Below, piece by piece: positions 1 through 5,971 of a stretch of DNA of 5,984 nucleotides (the first letter of the stretch is position 1; the number at the start of each line of letters is the position of its first letter). The notes under the pieces were generated by a model that worked only from the letters and a program-made list of their open reading frames with translations, did no database searches and was not told the origin of the DNA. The DNA is from an uncultured bacterium. GTDB lineage: Bacteria; UBA4055. The stretch spans positions 1 through 5,984 of the forward strand of contig CALMWI010000239.1 of NCBI GenBank assembly GCA_937873545.1, written 5' to 3'. The translations under genes were made by a program, and so were the position numbers.

Positions 1-1
1 T

Positions 2-313
2 CTCACAGATTACTTTGAAATGATGGATTACGCGGTCGCATCCGCTCAGGACGGTTCTGTTGCTTGGGATATGCTCAACGGTTATCAGTCCGGACAGTTC
101 TCGCTTGTAATCACCGACATAAATATGCCTAATATGGGCGGTATTGAACTTTCTAGACTGATAAAAGAAAAATACCCGGATATGCCTATAATAATGATGA
201 CCGGTTACGGGATCGAAAAAGTTAAGCAGGATGTCGAGAAAGCTGAAGGGTTCCTTGCCAAACCCTTTGAATTGAGTGTACTACAAGAACTCGTTGAAAA
301 AATTTTAAGCTGA
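2..313 (+). CDS. Response-regulator receiver domain protein, C-terminal part (5' end outside the window)
   Basis: This is the C-terminal 103 residues of a CheY-like receiver domain, which accepts a phosphoryl group from a histidine kinase. The frame is open from base 2 and the start lies upstream; the ATG at 20 is internal, in the alpha1/beta2 region. Visible landmarks are the phosphoacceptor Asp in VITDINMPNMGG (codon 116-118), the switch Thr in MMTGYG (codon 200-202) and the conserved Lys in LAKPF (codon 260-262). The N-terminal acidic pair that binds Mg is missing only because the window starts after it. The protein ends right after helix alpha5, so no output domain follows. It is therefore either a stand-alone receiver or the last domain of a hybrid histidine kinase; the TGYG/KPF style fits both. 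It lies 13 nt upstream of the acyltransferase gene on the same strand and is probably cotranscribed with it. Confidence 0.9.
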   Translation, partial: LTDYFEMMDYAVASAQDGSVAWDMLNGYQSGQFSLVITDINMPNMGGIELSRLIKEKYPDMPIIMMTGYGIEKVKQDVEKAEGFLAKPFELSVLQELVEKILS

Positions 314-326
314 TCCTGATACATAA

Positions 327-1043
327 ATGAAATTCTTTCTTATAAAGATCAAATTTTTCATATTTACTTTTTCGCATTTTTTTAAACTGCCGTATGTTTA
401 TTATAAAAAAAGCACTCTGGGCGCTGATGATTTTCGCGATTTTATTCATAAATACCCTGTTGTCTGGGGATCGGCCATATTAAAATGGACAAACACGGAT
501 GTGACCGTTATCGGTCTTGAAAACATACCTGCAGAACCTGTTGTCGTCATCTCGAATCATCAGGCGGGATATGACATTCCGCTTCTGTTCGCTCATCTGA
601 CGAACAATCCTTCTTTTATTGCAAAGATCGAACTTTCGAGGATCCCTTTGTTCGCGTCCTGGATGAGGTTACTCGGCTGTCTGTTCATTGACAGATCAAG
701 CCCCCGTAAGGGTCTGGAATCATTCAAGGCGGCGGCGGAAATGATCAAAAAAGGGCAGAGCGTAATTCTTTTCCCTGAAGGAACGCGAAGACCGACGATA
801 ATACCATTTAAAAAAGGAAGTTTTAAGCTTCCGTTAATGGCTGAAGTGCCGATACTGCCTGTGACGATCGTGGGAACGGAGAAGATCACCGACACTTTCA
901 AAGCCGGTAAAAGAAGCAGAGTCACGCTTGTGATTGACAAACCCGTCAATATATCAGATCTTGATAAAGAAAAGAAAAACACCATTCATGACGATATCCG
1001 CGCTATGATACTTGCCAATTTTGAGAAATATTCAGAAAAGTAA
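327..1043 (+). CDS. plsC: 1-acyl-sn-glycerol-3-phosphate acyltransferase (PlsC/LPLAT family)
   Basis: This 238-residue protein has all the signature blocks of the PlsC family, which transfers an acyl chain to lysophosphatidic acid to give phosphatidic acid at the inner face of the cytoplasmic membrane. Block I is NHQAGYD (H78 and D83, the catalytic HX4D pair). Block II is GCLFIDR (117-123). Block III is FPEGTR (149-154), which binds the glycerol phosphate. Block IV is VPILPV (174-179). A hydrophobic, aromatic-rich N-terminus (residues 3-20) would anchor it to the membrane. The length is typical of the family. The start at 327 has no obvious Shine-Dalgarno sequence, so translation may be coupled to the receiver gene ending 13 nt upstream. 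The stop codon (1041-1043) is the outermost triplet of the long palindrome that follows, so the last residues may have been changed by insertion of that element. The family is clear; exact acyl or lysophospholipid specificity cannot be read from sequence. Confidence 0.93.
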   Translation: MKFFLIKIKFFIFTFSHFFKLPYVYYKKSTLGADDFRDFIHKYPVVWGSAILKWTNTDVTVIGLENIPAEPVVVISNHQAGYDIPLLFAHLTNNPSFIAKIELSRIPLFASWMRLLGCLFIDRSSPRKGLESFKAAAEMIKKGQSVILFPEGTRRPTIIPFKKGSFKLPLMAEVPILPVTIVGTEKITDTFKAGKRSRVTLVIDKPVNISDLDKEKKNTIHDDIRAMILANFEKYSEK

Positions 1044-1207
1044 GAATATTTTGTTTAAGCTGACCATAAAGTGATTTTCGATAAGGCGTGAGTGATTTTT
1101 GACGTTAAGAAAATTAATCGTTCCTGTATTCGGGACATATTAATTTTTAGTCAAAAATACCGGAAGCCCGAAAATCAGCTTTCGGACAGCTGTACAAAAT
1201 ATTCTTA
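1041..1207. repeat. Long imperfect palindrome with 14-bp perfect terminal inverted repeats (MITE-like candidate)
   Basis: The stretch between two convergent genes folds back on itself along nearly its whole length. Perfect paired arms, from outside in: 1041-1054 with 1194-1207 (TAAGAATATTTTGT); 1058-1062 with 1187-1191; 1072-1080 with 1169-1177 (TGATTTTCG); 1095-1103 with 1150-1158 (ATTTTTGAC); 1110-1118 with 1139-1147 (AAAATTAAT). An inner stem 1120-1124/1132-1136 has one G-T pair and a 7-nt loop (1125-1131). Further short pairs (1064-1065/1184-1185, 1068-1071/1179-1182) fill the gaps. About 50 bp of arms are paired in colinear order. The ends read TA...TA, as for elements that duplicate a TA target. 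No ORF lies inside. A competing local hairpin, 1168-1173/1180-1185 with a 6-nt loop, also exists. There is no T-tract directly after the outer stem, so a classical intrinsic terminator is less likely, though the RNA hairpin could still stop or protect both convergent transcripts. The palindrome is certain; the mobile-element reading is inference. Confidence 0.75.
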
Positions 1208-1235
1208 TCTTGATAATTCTAAATAAAATAATTAT

Positions 1236-1826
1236 CTAAAAATTATACCTGACGCCGATACCGCCGTTCGTCCAGAAATAGAACGGATCATCAAATACTT
1301 CCATCATAAGGGTCAGGTCTAAAAACATTGAAATCGGACTGTTCTTGAACCTGTACTCAAGACCTATTACACCGTCCGCGCCGAGGTCAAGGTCCGTGAA
1401 TTTTTCACGGGTATCATTGTCATAATAAATATAATAACTTTGTGTGATAAGCTGTCCGCCGAATCCGTAATACCAGTCAAGTCCGCCGACCCGCTGATCG
1501 CCTATTCTGTTTATAGGTTTCTGAAAAAGATAGTGGCACTGAAATCCGATGGGGTCTGAAATTACTTTATAGTCTTTATAATCGTCATAGTAATCGTGAT
1601 AATAATCGTCGTAATATCTGTCGTTATACCATGTATGCGATCTTCCGAGGCTGAATTCAAGCGAGTTGTTCCCGAAATACTTTTTTACCGTAAGCCCGGA
1701 CGGATCTCCCAATCTTATCCCGATACCCCATTCATTATTTGAACTGCCGCCTTTCTTCTGTGCGAAAGCTGTAGTGCCTGCGAGAAAAATCACAATTATT
1801 ATCAGACCGATCTTAATGTTCTTCAT
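1236..1826 (-). CDS. Exported, putative outer-membrane beta-barrel protein with a Tyr/Asp-rich loop
   Basis: A 196-residue protein with a clear signal peptide: Lys at positions 3 and 5, a hydrophobic core (about 6-17) and a likely signal peptidase I site after TTAFA (22/23). The mature part has alternating strand-like segments rich in Gly and aromatics (WGIGIRLGDPSGLTVKKYF, SLEFSLGRSHTWY, YYGFGGQLITQSYYIYY, GVIGLEYRF) and ends GGIGVRYNF. The terminal Phe is typical of outer-membrane barrels recognised by the BAM machinery. Around residues 67-87 a degenerate four-residue repeat (Y-x-D-x) makes a strongly Tyr/Asp-rich stretch, probably an extracellular loop. The start is supported by a strong Shine-Dalgarno sequence (AAGGAGA, 1831-1837). 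It lies 76 nt behind the zinc-ribbon gene on the same strand and has its own possible promoter, so it could be read with the upstream genes or alone. No specific family or ligand is recognised; the localisation call rests on the signal peptide and C-terminus. Confidence 0.8.
   Translation of the reverse strand: MKNIKIGLIIIVIFLAGTTAFAQKKGGSSNNEWGIGIRLGDPSGLTVKKYFGNNSLEFSLGRSHTWYNDRYYDDYYHDYYDDYKDYKVISDPIGFQCHYLFQKPINRIGDQRVGGLDWYYGFGGQLITQSYYIYYDNDTREKFTDLDLGADGVIGLEYRFKNSPISMFLDLTLMMEVFDDPFYFWTNGGIGVRYNF
1566..1628 (-). repeat. Degenerate 12-bp tandem repeat inside the beta-barrel gene (Y-x-D-x units)
   Basis: On the plus strand, successive units read AATCGTCATAGT, AATCGTGATAAT, AATCGTCGTAAT and ATCTGTCGTTAT. 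They encode four-residue units YNDR, YYDD, YYHD, YYDD and then YKDY (residues 67-86). The period is a multiple of three, so copy-number change would keep the frame. This looks like local expansion in a surface loop. Confidence 0.7.
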
Positions 1827-1830
1827 AAAA

Positions 1831-1837
1831 TCTCCTT
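1831..1837 (-). promoter_or_regulatory. Ribosome binding site of the beta-barrel gene
   Basis: Read on the minus strand this is AAGGAGA, ending 4 nt before the ATG at 1826. It is a near-perfect anti-Shine-Dalgarno match and fixes the start. Confidence 0.85.
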
Positions 1838-1849
1838 TGTTTGAGTGTA

Positions 1850-1878
1850 AATATAAATCCTGACTTGATCATAGTAAA
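1850..1878 (-). promoter_or_regulatory. Candidate sigma70-type promoter for the beta-barrel gene
   Basis: On the minus strand a -35-like TTTACT (1873-1878) is separated by exactly 17 bp from a -10-like TATATT (1850-1855). Transcription would start near 1843 and give a leader of about 17 nt carrying the ribosome binding site. The region is AT-rich, so chance matches are possible. No clear terminator separates the zinc-ribbon gene from this site, so read-through from upstream is also likely. Confidence 0.4.
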
Positions 1879-1902
1879 GAAAATAATTCATCGCATTCAT
1901 CA

Positions 1903-2250
1903 TCAGAAAGTCTCGAAGATACTGCTCGCCGGAGTGATGAATCCGCAGTATAAACATTTCTCGAATTTTGGATTCAGGGCTTTACCGCACTTACCGCATT
2001 TTCTGATCCCCAGCTTAAGTTTGCCGTCGGATGAACCGTCAAAGGAATCGATCTCCTTAACTCTTGCCATAAGCTGATCCTCGGTTATGCCTTTTTCGTC
2101 TTTTAAGAATGTCCACAGCGCCATCGTGACCAGCTTAAGCCTGTCGAACCTGTCCTGCAATGCCTCAAGATCGCTCTTTGAAGTTTCAGGCTCAGGTCTG
2201 GATGCCGGAGGCTGCTGTCCGCCCATTCCGTTAAAATTTACATATACCAT
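1903..2250 (-). CDS. Small zinc-ribbon protein of unknown function
   Basis: This 115-residue protein has three parts. An N-terminal, probably disordered segment (about 8-25) is rich in Gly, Pro and Gln. A charged helical region follows (about 26-68, with heptad-like Leu spacing in LEALQDRFDRLKLVTMALW). The C-terminal zinc ribbon has two CxxC knuckles: C85-GK-C88 and C99-LY-C102, separated by 10 residues. Such ribbons bind one Zn(II) and usually mediate protein or nucleic-acid contacts. No signal peptide is visible, so it is cytoplasmic. The ATG at 2250 has a good Shine-Dalgarno sequence (AAGGAAA, 2258-2264). The gene starts 15 nt after the stop of the GlmL/MutL-like gene, with the ribosome site in the gap, so the two are almost certainly cotranscribed. 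A role as an accessory to that ATPase is inference from position only. The family is not recognised beyond the ribbon. Confidence 0.8.
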   Translation of the reverse strand: MVYVNFNGMGGQQPPASRPEPETSKSDLEALQDRFDRLKLVTMALWTFLKDEKGITEDQLMARVKEIDSFDGSSDGKLKLGIRKCGKCGKALNPKFEKCLYCGFITPASSIFETF

Positions 2251-2265
2251 CTTAAACTTTCCTTA

Positions 2266-5208
2266 TCATGAAATTAAAATTCTCGGTCTGATCACGCCCG
2301 CCCTGATCCGCGTTCTGCCGTTGATGCTTGCAGTCCTGCCTTCATTGGCTTTGAAATATTCGACATAATCCTTATTCATCTCCTTGCTGCCGAAACCCTC
2401 TGTCAGCATGAATGTGAACCCGATCTCTTCCTTGCCTGTAATAGCCACTCCGATCTCTCTTCCGGAGAATTCAACCCAGTCCCTGTTGTTTATTGAAGGC
2501 GCTATGATACCCTTGACCTTGTTCTTGGCCGCAGATTCAAGCGTCTGTTTTGTGACAGGGTGAGTGAAAATGACTATCTCGCCTTCGTTCGTTACCGAAA
2601 TATCTCCATACCTGTCAGCCATTTTCAGTTTTCCGAAATTCTCTCCGCCGAAGCCGATAAGGCAGTACGCGTAAGAACCGCTGATCCTGATATCGGCAGA
2701 TATATTTTTGTGAACGGCAGTTATCTCACCGTTGACGAACGATCTTAAAATGAAAGGTTTTGCTTTGTACTGAACCGTCACATCTCCGGTATTGAAATCG
2801 ATTTTCTTAAGATATCCCGTAGCCGGAGATTTGAATGAAAAATGTTTACCTGACCTTTCCACGCTCATGCCGTCATGCTTTTCACTCTTTCCCTCGATAA
2901 CAGAATTGATCAGATCGTTAACTGAACTGCCAGTCGTTTTCTGGGCTATCATCTGCCCTTTCTGAACGAAATCGCCTTCACGGTATTTTAAATATTTATC
3001 CATTTCTTTGGGCTTTATTCCCATCTCATGAGCCATGTTCACCGTTACGGGTTCATCGCCGTAATCCTGAATTTCCTTTAGAATTATCATCCCGTAATCG
3101 TCTATTTTCACGATCTCTCCGCGCACATTGGAATAGTAATGAACCGGCAGCGGGTCGCTTTTCTTTTTGAATGAAAATATTGCCTGTCCGTGTTCGACCG
3201 TATCGCCTTTTTTTACCGAAAGGCCTCCGGAAATATCGCTTTTCGTTAGCTTTATATCATCCCCGGCGAGCTTTCTTATGTTAATCATATAAATCTTGGG
3301 CGGATTGAACATATTCTGAGCTATAACAGATTCGATCCGCACTTTTTCGCCCTGATGCACAAGTATTTCGCCTTTGTACGGCAGAGATCTGCTTATCTCG
3401 AACTCTCCGGTAAATATCTCACTCCTGCCTTTCATAAAATCATAGCTGATAGACAGATCTTTCGGTTCTCCGTAAAGAGCTTTAAATACCAGCGAGGAGT
3501 TCTTTTCATGCCCGCATCTGCAGTCAAGCAGTACAGGCTTATCTGTCTCTATTTCATAAACATTTCCGCTTGTTCCGAACATATATCCGTTCAGCGATTC
3601 AAATCTGAAATGACCGCCTTCACGCATAAAGAACACTTCATCCGATCTCATAACCGAAGACGACCCTTCCTTTATATCTGAGACCCTGATGACTTCAACC
3701 GATTCTTTCGGAGTTTTGCCTACAGCCGAAATGACCGTGCAGACTTTTTCAAGCGATTCCTTTTCAAAGGTTTCGACAGCTTTTTCAGGCTCGATCAGAG
3801 TGAACATTCCCATCTGAGGCGATTTGAAATATTTGTCAACATATAGCTCTGTAATGCCTATTGGACTGAATCCCTCGTTTAATATGAACACGATATCTTC
3901 AATTTTTTCCGAGCTTGATATAACACCGCCGGCCCCTATGATCTTGCTTATGCTTGAAAACTGGAACAGCGAATCTTTATCTGTGGCAAGATTGAACACT
4001 TCTTCAAAAGGACAGACTTTGTGCTCGGCCAGATCATGCCTGCGCTTATCCAGAAATCCCATGTGATTCACTTCCATGTTCATGCCGATATGCTGATCCC
4101 ATGCGAGCTTTATACCTTCTGCCGCGCATGACAACTCTATGAACCTCTCTCCCTTTGTCTTAGGAATATATTCGGGATTGAGAGTTTTATTGGCGATATA
4201 ATTTCTCGCGTCATCTTCAGAAATCTTTCCGCATAGATTCCTTGTAATAGCTTCAATTCCGGCTTCTTTAAGCACATTCGACAACGAATAGCTCATGCCG
4301 ATATTGGCTGATACAGTTCTGCTGATGCTTGATTTTATGCAGGAGAAAATGTCGGTCGTAGCTCCGCCTATATCGACAAGAAGCGTATTTTCCTTATGTT
4401 TTTCATAATATTTCTTTAAGATCAGCTCAACTCCTGTAGGAGTCGGCAGAATATCTTTTACGGTCGCTTTTTTAACTTTTTTGTAGCCGGGAGCGTTCTC
4501 CATCACATTTTCCATGAAAAGCTGATGTACTTTATGCCTGACCGGTTCGTAATTGAATTTTTCTAAGGTCGGTCTGATATTGTCCGTTACATGTATCTGA
4601 AAATTCTCTCCGAGAATGTCCTTTACGAATTCGCGCGCTTCGATATTGCCGCAGAAAACAAGCGGTATCTGCTCTTCCGGCATGAATTTAGATCTCGGTT
4701 CGGCTAAAGTAAGTATCTCAGCCTGTCTTAAAGTTCCCCATACTCCGCCGCCGTCAATCCCGCCCGCCATCAGGATCATATCGGGATGAAGTTCTCTGAT
4801 CAGCCTCATTTTTTCAATTTCCGGCACTCCGTCGTCAACAGTGAACGAGCCAGTAATTATAGCTCCCGCGCCGTAAGCCGTGGCTTCTGCAGCCTTGCCG
4901 GTCTCTGATCTGGTCAGCCCGAACACGAGCATCTGAAGACCTCCGCCCGCTGAGCTTGTCGCAAGGAACGGAATTATTATCTTCCTGTCGTTATCATATA
5001 TATTAAGCCCTGATTTTTTCTCAATATCAAGAATGACCCTTTCAAGCCCGATATTCACATCTTCAAAAGGCCGTTCGACTGTCGTCGGAGCATCGGCGAT
5101 GGCCTTAAAGAAATATTTTTCGCCGTCCCTTTCAAGCAGAAGTCCTTTCGTGGTCGTACTGCCGATATCAACTATAAGAATATTTTTCTGATCGTTTAGG
5201 CTGTCCAT
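2266..5208 (-). CDS. GlmL/MutL-family ASKHA ATPase (B12-mutase accessory protein) fused to a large C-terminal extension
   Basis: This 980-residue cytoplasmic protein has two halves. Residues 1 to about 460 match the GlmL/MutL family (unrelated to the mismatch-repair MutL), ATPases encoded beside coenzyme-B12-dependent amino-acid mutases such as glutamate mutase and thought to reactivate them. Visible signatures are the first phosphate loop DIGSTTTK (14-21), SSAGGGLQM (85-93), LMAGGIDGG (146-154), the second phosphate loop DIGGATTD (279-286) and the adenosine motif GAGGV (425-429). Classical members stop near 460 residues. Here about 500 more follow: segments resembling lipoyl/biotinyl-like or barrel-sandwich hairpins (LPYKGEILVHQGEKV near 609, VKKGDTVEHGQAIF near 665, REGDFVQKGQMIA near 743, KSPATGYLKKI near 793), a CRCGH cluster (563-567), and a C-terminal block with GVAITGKEEIGF (920-931), LTEGFG (935-940) and ASINGRTRIRAGVIRP (960-975). 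The ATG at 5208 is preferred over an in-frame TTG at 5256: GGAG lies 6 nt upstream, and the TTG falls inside the likely promoter. It is the first gene of the minus-strand group. No mutase is in the window, so the client enzyme is unknown. Confidence 0.85.
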   Translation of the reverse strand: MDSLNDQKNILIVDIGSTTTKGLLLERDGEKYFFKAIADAPTTVERPFEDVNIGLERVILDIEKKSGLNIYDNDRKIIIPFLATSSAGGGLQMLVFGLTRSETGKAAEATAYGAGAIITGSFTVDDGVPEIEKMRLIRELHPDMILMAGGIDGGGVWGTLRQAEILTLAEPRSKFMPEEQIPLVFCGNIEAREFVKDILGENFQIHVTDNIRPTLEKFNYEPVRHKVHQLFMENVMENAPGYKKVKKATVKDILPTPTGVELILKKYYEKHKENTLLVDIGGATTDIFSCIKSSISRTVSANIGMSYSLSNVLKEAGIEAITRNLCGKISEDDARNYIANKTLNPEYIPKTKGERFIELSCAAEGIKLAWDQHIGMNMEVNHMGFLDKRRHDLAEHKVCPFEEVFNLATDKDSLFQFSSISKIIGAGGVISSSEKIEDIVFILNEGFSPIGITELYVDKYFKSPQMGMFTLIEPEKAVETFEKESLEKVCTVISAVGKTPKESVEVIRVSDIKEGSSSVMRSDEVFFMREGGHFRFESLNGYMFGTSGNVYEIETDKPVLLDCRCGHEKNSSLVFKALYGEPKDLSISYDFMKGRSEIFTGEFEISRSLPYKGEILVHQGEKVRIESVIAQNMFNPPKIYMINIRKLAGDDIKLTKSDISGGLSVKKGDTVEHGQAIFSFKKKSDPLPVHYYSNVRGEIVKIDDYGMIILKEIQDYGDEPVTVNMAHEMGIKPKEMDKYLKYREGDFVQKGQMIAQKTTGSSVNDLINSVIEGKSEKHDGMSVERSGKHFSFKSPATGYLKKIDFNTGDVTVQYKAKPFILRSFVNGEITAVHKNISADIRISGSYAYCLIGFGGENFGKLKMADRYGDISVTNEGEIVIFTHPVTKQTLESAAKNKVKGIIAPSINNRDWVEFSGREIGVAITGKEEIGFTFMLTEGFGSKEMNKDYVEYFKANEGRTASINGRTRIRAGVIRPRILIS

Positions 5209-5214
5209 GGTAAT

Positions 5215-5219
5215 CTCCG
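5215..5219 (-). promoter_or_regulatory. Ribosome binding site of the GlmL/MutL-like gene
   Basis: On the minus strand this reads CGGAG, 6 nt before the ATG at 5208. It is the evidence for the 980-residue start; the longer TTG start at 5256 has no comparable site upstream. Confidence 0.8.
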
Positions 5220-5232
5220 CATATTTTGATAT

Positions 5233-5261
5233 ATAATAAGTAAAATATCGTTCCAATGCAA
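5233..5261 (-). promoter_or_regulatory. Candidate sigma70-type promoter of the minus-strand gene group
   Basis: On the minus strand, TTGCAT (5256-5261) is followed after exactly 17 bp by TATTAT (5233-5238), which matches the -10 consensus at five of six positions. Predicted initiation near 5226 gives a leader of about 17 nt with the ribosome site. The -35 match is only moderate and the surroundings are AT-rich. The short leader leaves no room for a cobalamin riboswitch. Confidence 0.5.
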
Positions 5262-5296
5262 AGCAAATAATTTGTAAAATAAATTTTTAATTTAAT

Positions 5297-5326
5297 TTGT
5301 TTTTCATTTTAGTTGAATTATATTAT
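5297..5326 (+). promoter_or_regulatory. Weak candidate promoter for the GLUG-protein gene
   Basis: A TTGTTT (5297-5302) stands 16 to 18 bp before the overlapping -10-like hexamers TATATT (5319-5324) and TATTAT (5321-5326). Initiation near 5331 would leave a leader of roughly 35-40 nt. The whole 5260-5350 stretch is very AT-rich, so this is a tentative call. It shares the divergent intergenic region with the minus-strand promoter. Confidence 0.3.
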
Positions 5327-5356
5327 GATCGAACGGGAATTATTTTTACTTAAAAC

Positions 5357-5361
5357 GGAGG
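5357..5361 (+). promoter_or_regulatory. Ribosome binding site of the GLUG-protein gene
   Basis: GGAGG lies 7 nt before the ATG at 5369 and selects it over the in-frame TTG at 5363, which would be only 1 nt from the site. Confidence 0.85.
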
Positions 5362-5368
5362 CTTGGTT

Positions 5369-5947
5369 ATGAGCAGAATTTTATATTATACCATACTGAT
5401 TTTACTCATCATACATTTATCGCTGCTTGCTCAGTTCGCCGGAGGAAGCGGAACGGAAGCCGACCCATGGCTCATCAGAACTCCGGAAAATCTTGACAGC
5501 CTCAGATATTATCTCGGAGCAGATAACGCTGATAAATACTACAAACAGATCGCCGATATCGATCTCGGTGTTGCGCCATGGAATGTTGGCGAAGGCTGGG
5601 AACCGATTGGAAGAGATTCCACTTTCTTCATGGGAGATTACGACGGTGACGGGTTTAAGATAGAGAACCTCTTCATAAACCGTCCGGATGAAGATTATAT
5701 AGGACTTTTCGGTTCGATCCAAAATGCAAATCTAAGCCATATCGGTTTGGTCGAAGCGGCTATATCGGGAAGACGATATGTGGGAGCTTTGGCCGGAGTG
5801 AGTCCGAATGGGAGCGGAATAATTACAGAATGTTACTTAAAAAGCTCAGGAATGGTTTACGGAGAGGATTATACCGGTGGGCTTGTTGGCTCGCGTAGCT
5901 GCTATTGGGTGGAATCTGACTGGAATTCAAATAATAAAATCAAATGA
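5369..5947 (+). CDS. Short secreted GLUG-motif protein
   Basis: A 192-residue exported protein. Residues 5-20 form a hydrophobic signal core and cleavage is likely after LSLLA (21/22). The mature N-terminus FAGGSGTEADPWLIRTPENL is the usual opening of GLUG-type surface proteins, followed by a module with IADIDLG (61-67), GWEPIG (76-81) and GDYDGDGFKIENLFI (89-103). Three GLUG-like units follow, starting at DYIGLFG (109-115), RYVGALAG (136-143) and DYTGGLVG (167-174), with spacings of 27 and 31 residues. These repeats are expected to build right-handed beta-helix or solenoid rungs. Relatives are generally much longer and often end in a sorting or anchoring domain; this one ends 18 residues after the third unit, at two consecutive in-frame TGA codons, with no such domain. 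It may be a genuine short secreted form or a truncated copy. Binding target is unknown; an adhesin or surface role is inferred from the family. Confidence 0.85.
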   Translation: MSRILYYTILILLIIHLSLLAQFAGGSGTEADPWLIRTPENLDSLRYYLGADNADKYYKQIADIDLGVAPWNVGEGWEPIGRDSTFFMGDYDGDGFKIENLFINRPDEDYIGLFGSIQNANLSHIGLVEAAISGRRYVGALAGVSPNGSGIITECYLKSSGMVYGEDYTGGLVGSRSCYWVESDWNSNNKIK

Positions 5948-5971
5948 TGAACAATACTGAAAGGATTTCCT

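Noticed and set aside
222..449. Minus-strand open frame across the receiver/acyltransferase junction
   Set aside because: It overlaps two well-supported genes on the other strand and its translation shows no recognisable protein features.
593..985. 130-codon open frame on the minus strand inside the acyltransferase gene
   Set aside because: It is fully antisense to a gene with all PlsC motifs, has no family motif of its own and is a frame shadow.
1212..1236. Small hairpin GATAATT/AATTATC after the barrel gene
   Set aside because: Seven A/T-rich pairs with an 11-nt loop are too weak to call a terminator, and such pairs arise easily in AT-rich DNA.
1841..2368. Plus-strand open frames opposite the zinc-ribbon gene
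   Set aside because: The minus-strand frame has CxxC pairs, a ribosome site and operon spacing; the plus-strand frames have none.
3355..3681. Plus-strand open frame inside the GlmL/MutL-like gene, one of several there
   Set aside because: It is antisense to a continuous 980-codon frame with family motifs. The other plus-strand frames there (2560-2748, 3824-4066) are rejected for the same reason.
2266..5208. DNA mismatch-repair MutL
   Set aside because: The shared name is misleading. The protein has ASKHA phosphate loops (DIGSTTTK, DIGGATTD) and not the GHKL ATPase motifs of mismatch-repair MutL.
5209..5368. Cobalamin riboswitch ahead of the B12-related gene
   Set aside because: The divergent region is only 160 bp and very AT-rich, no B12-box-like sequence was seen, and the predicted leader is about 17 nt.
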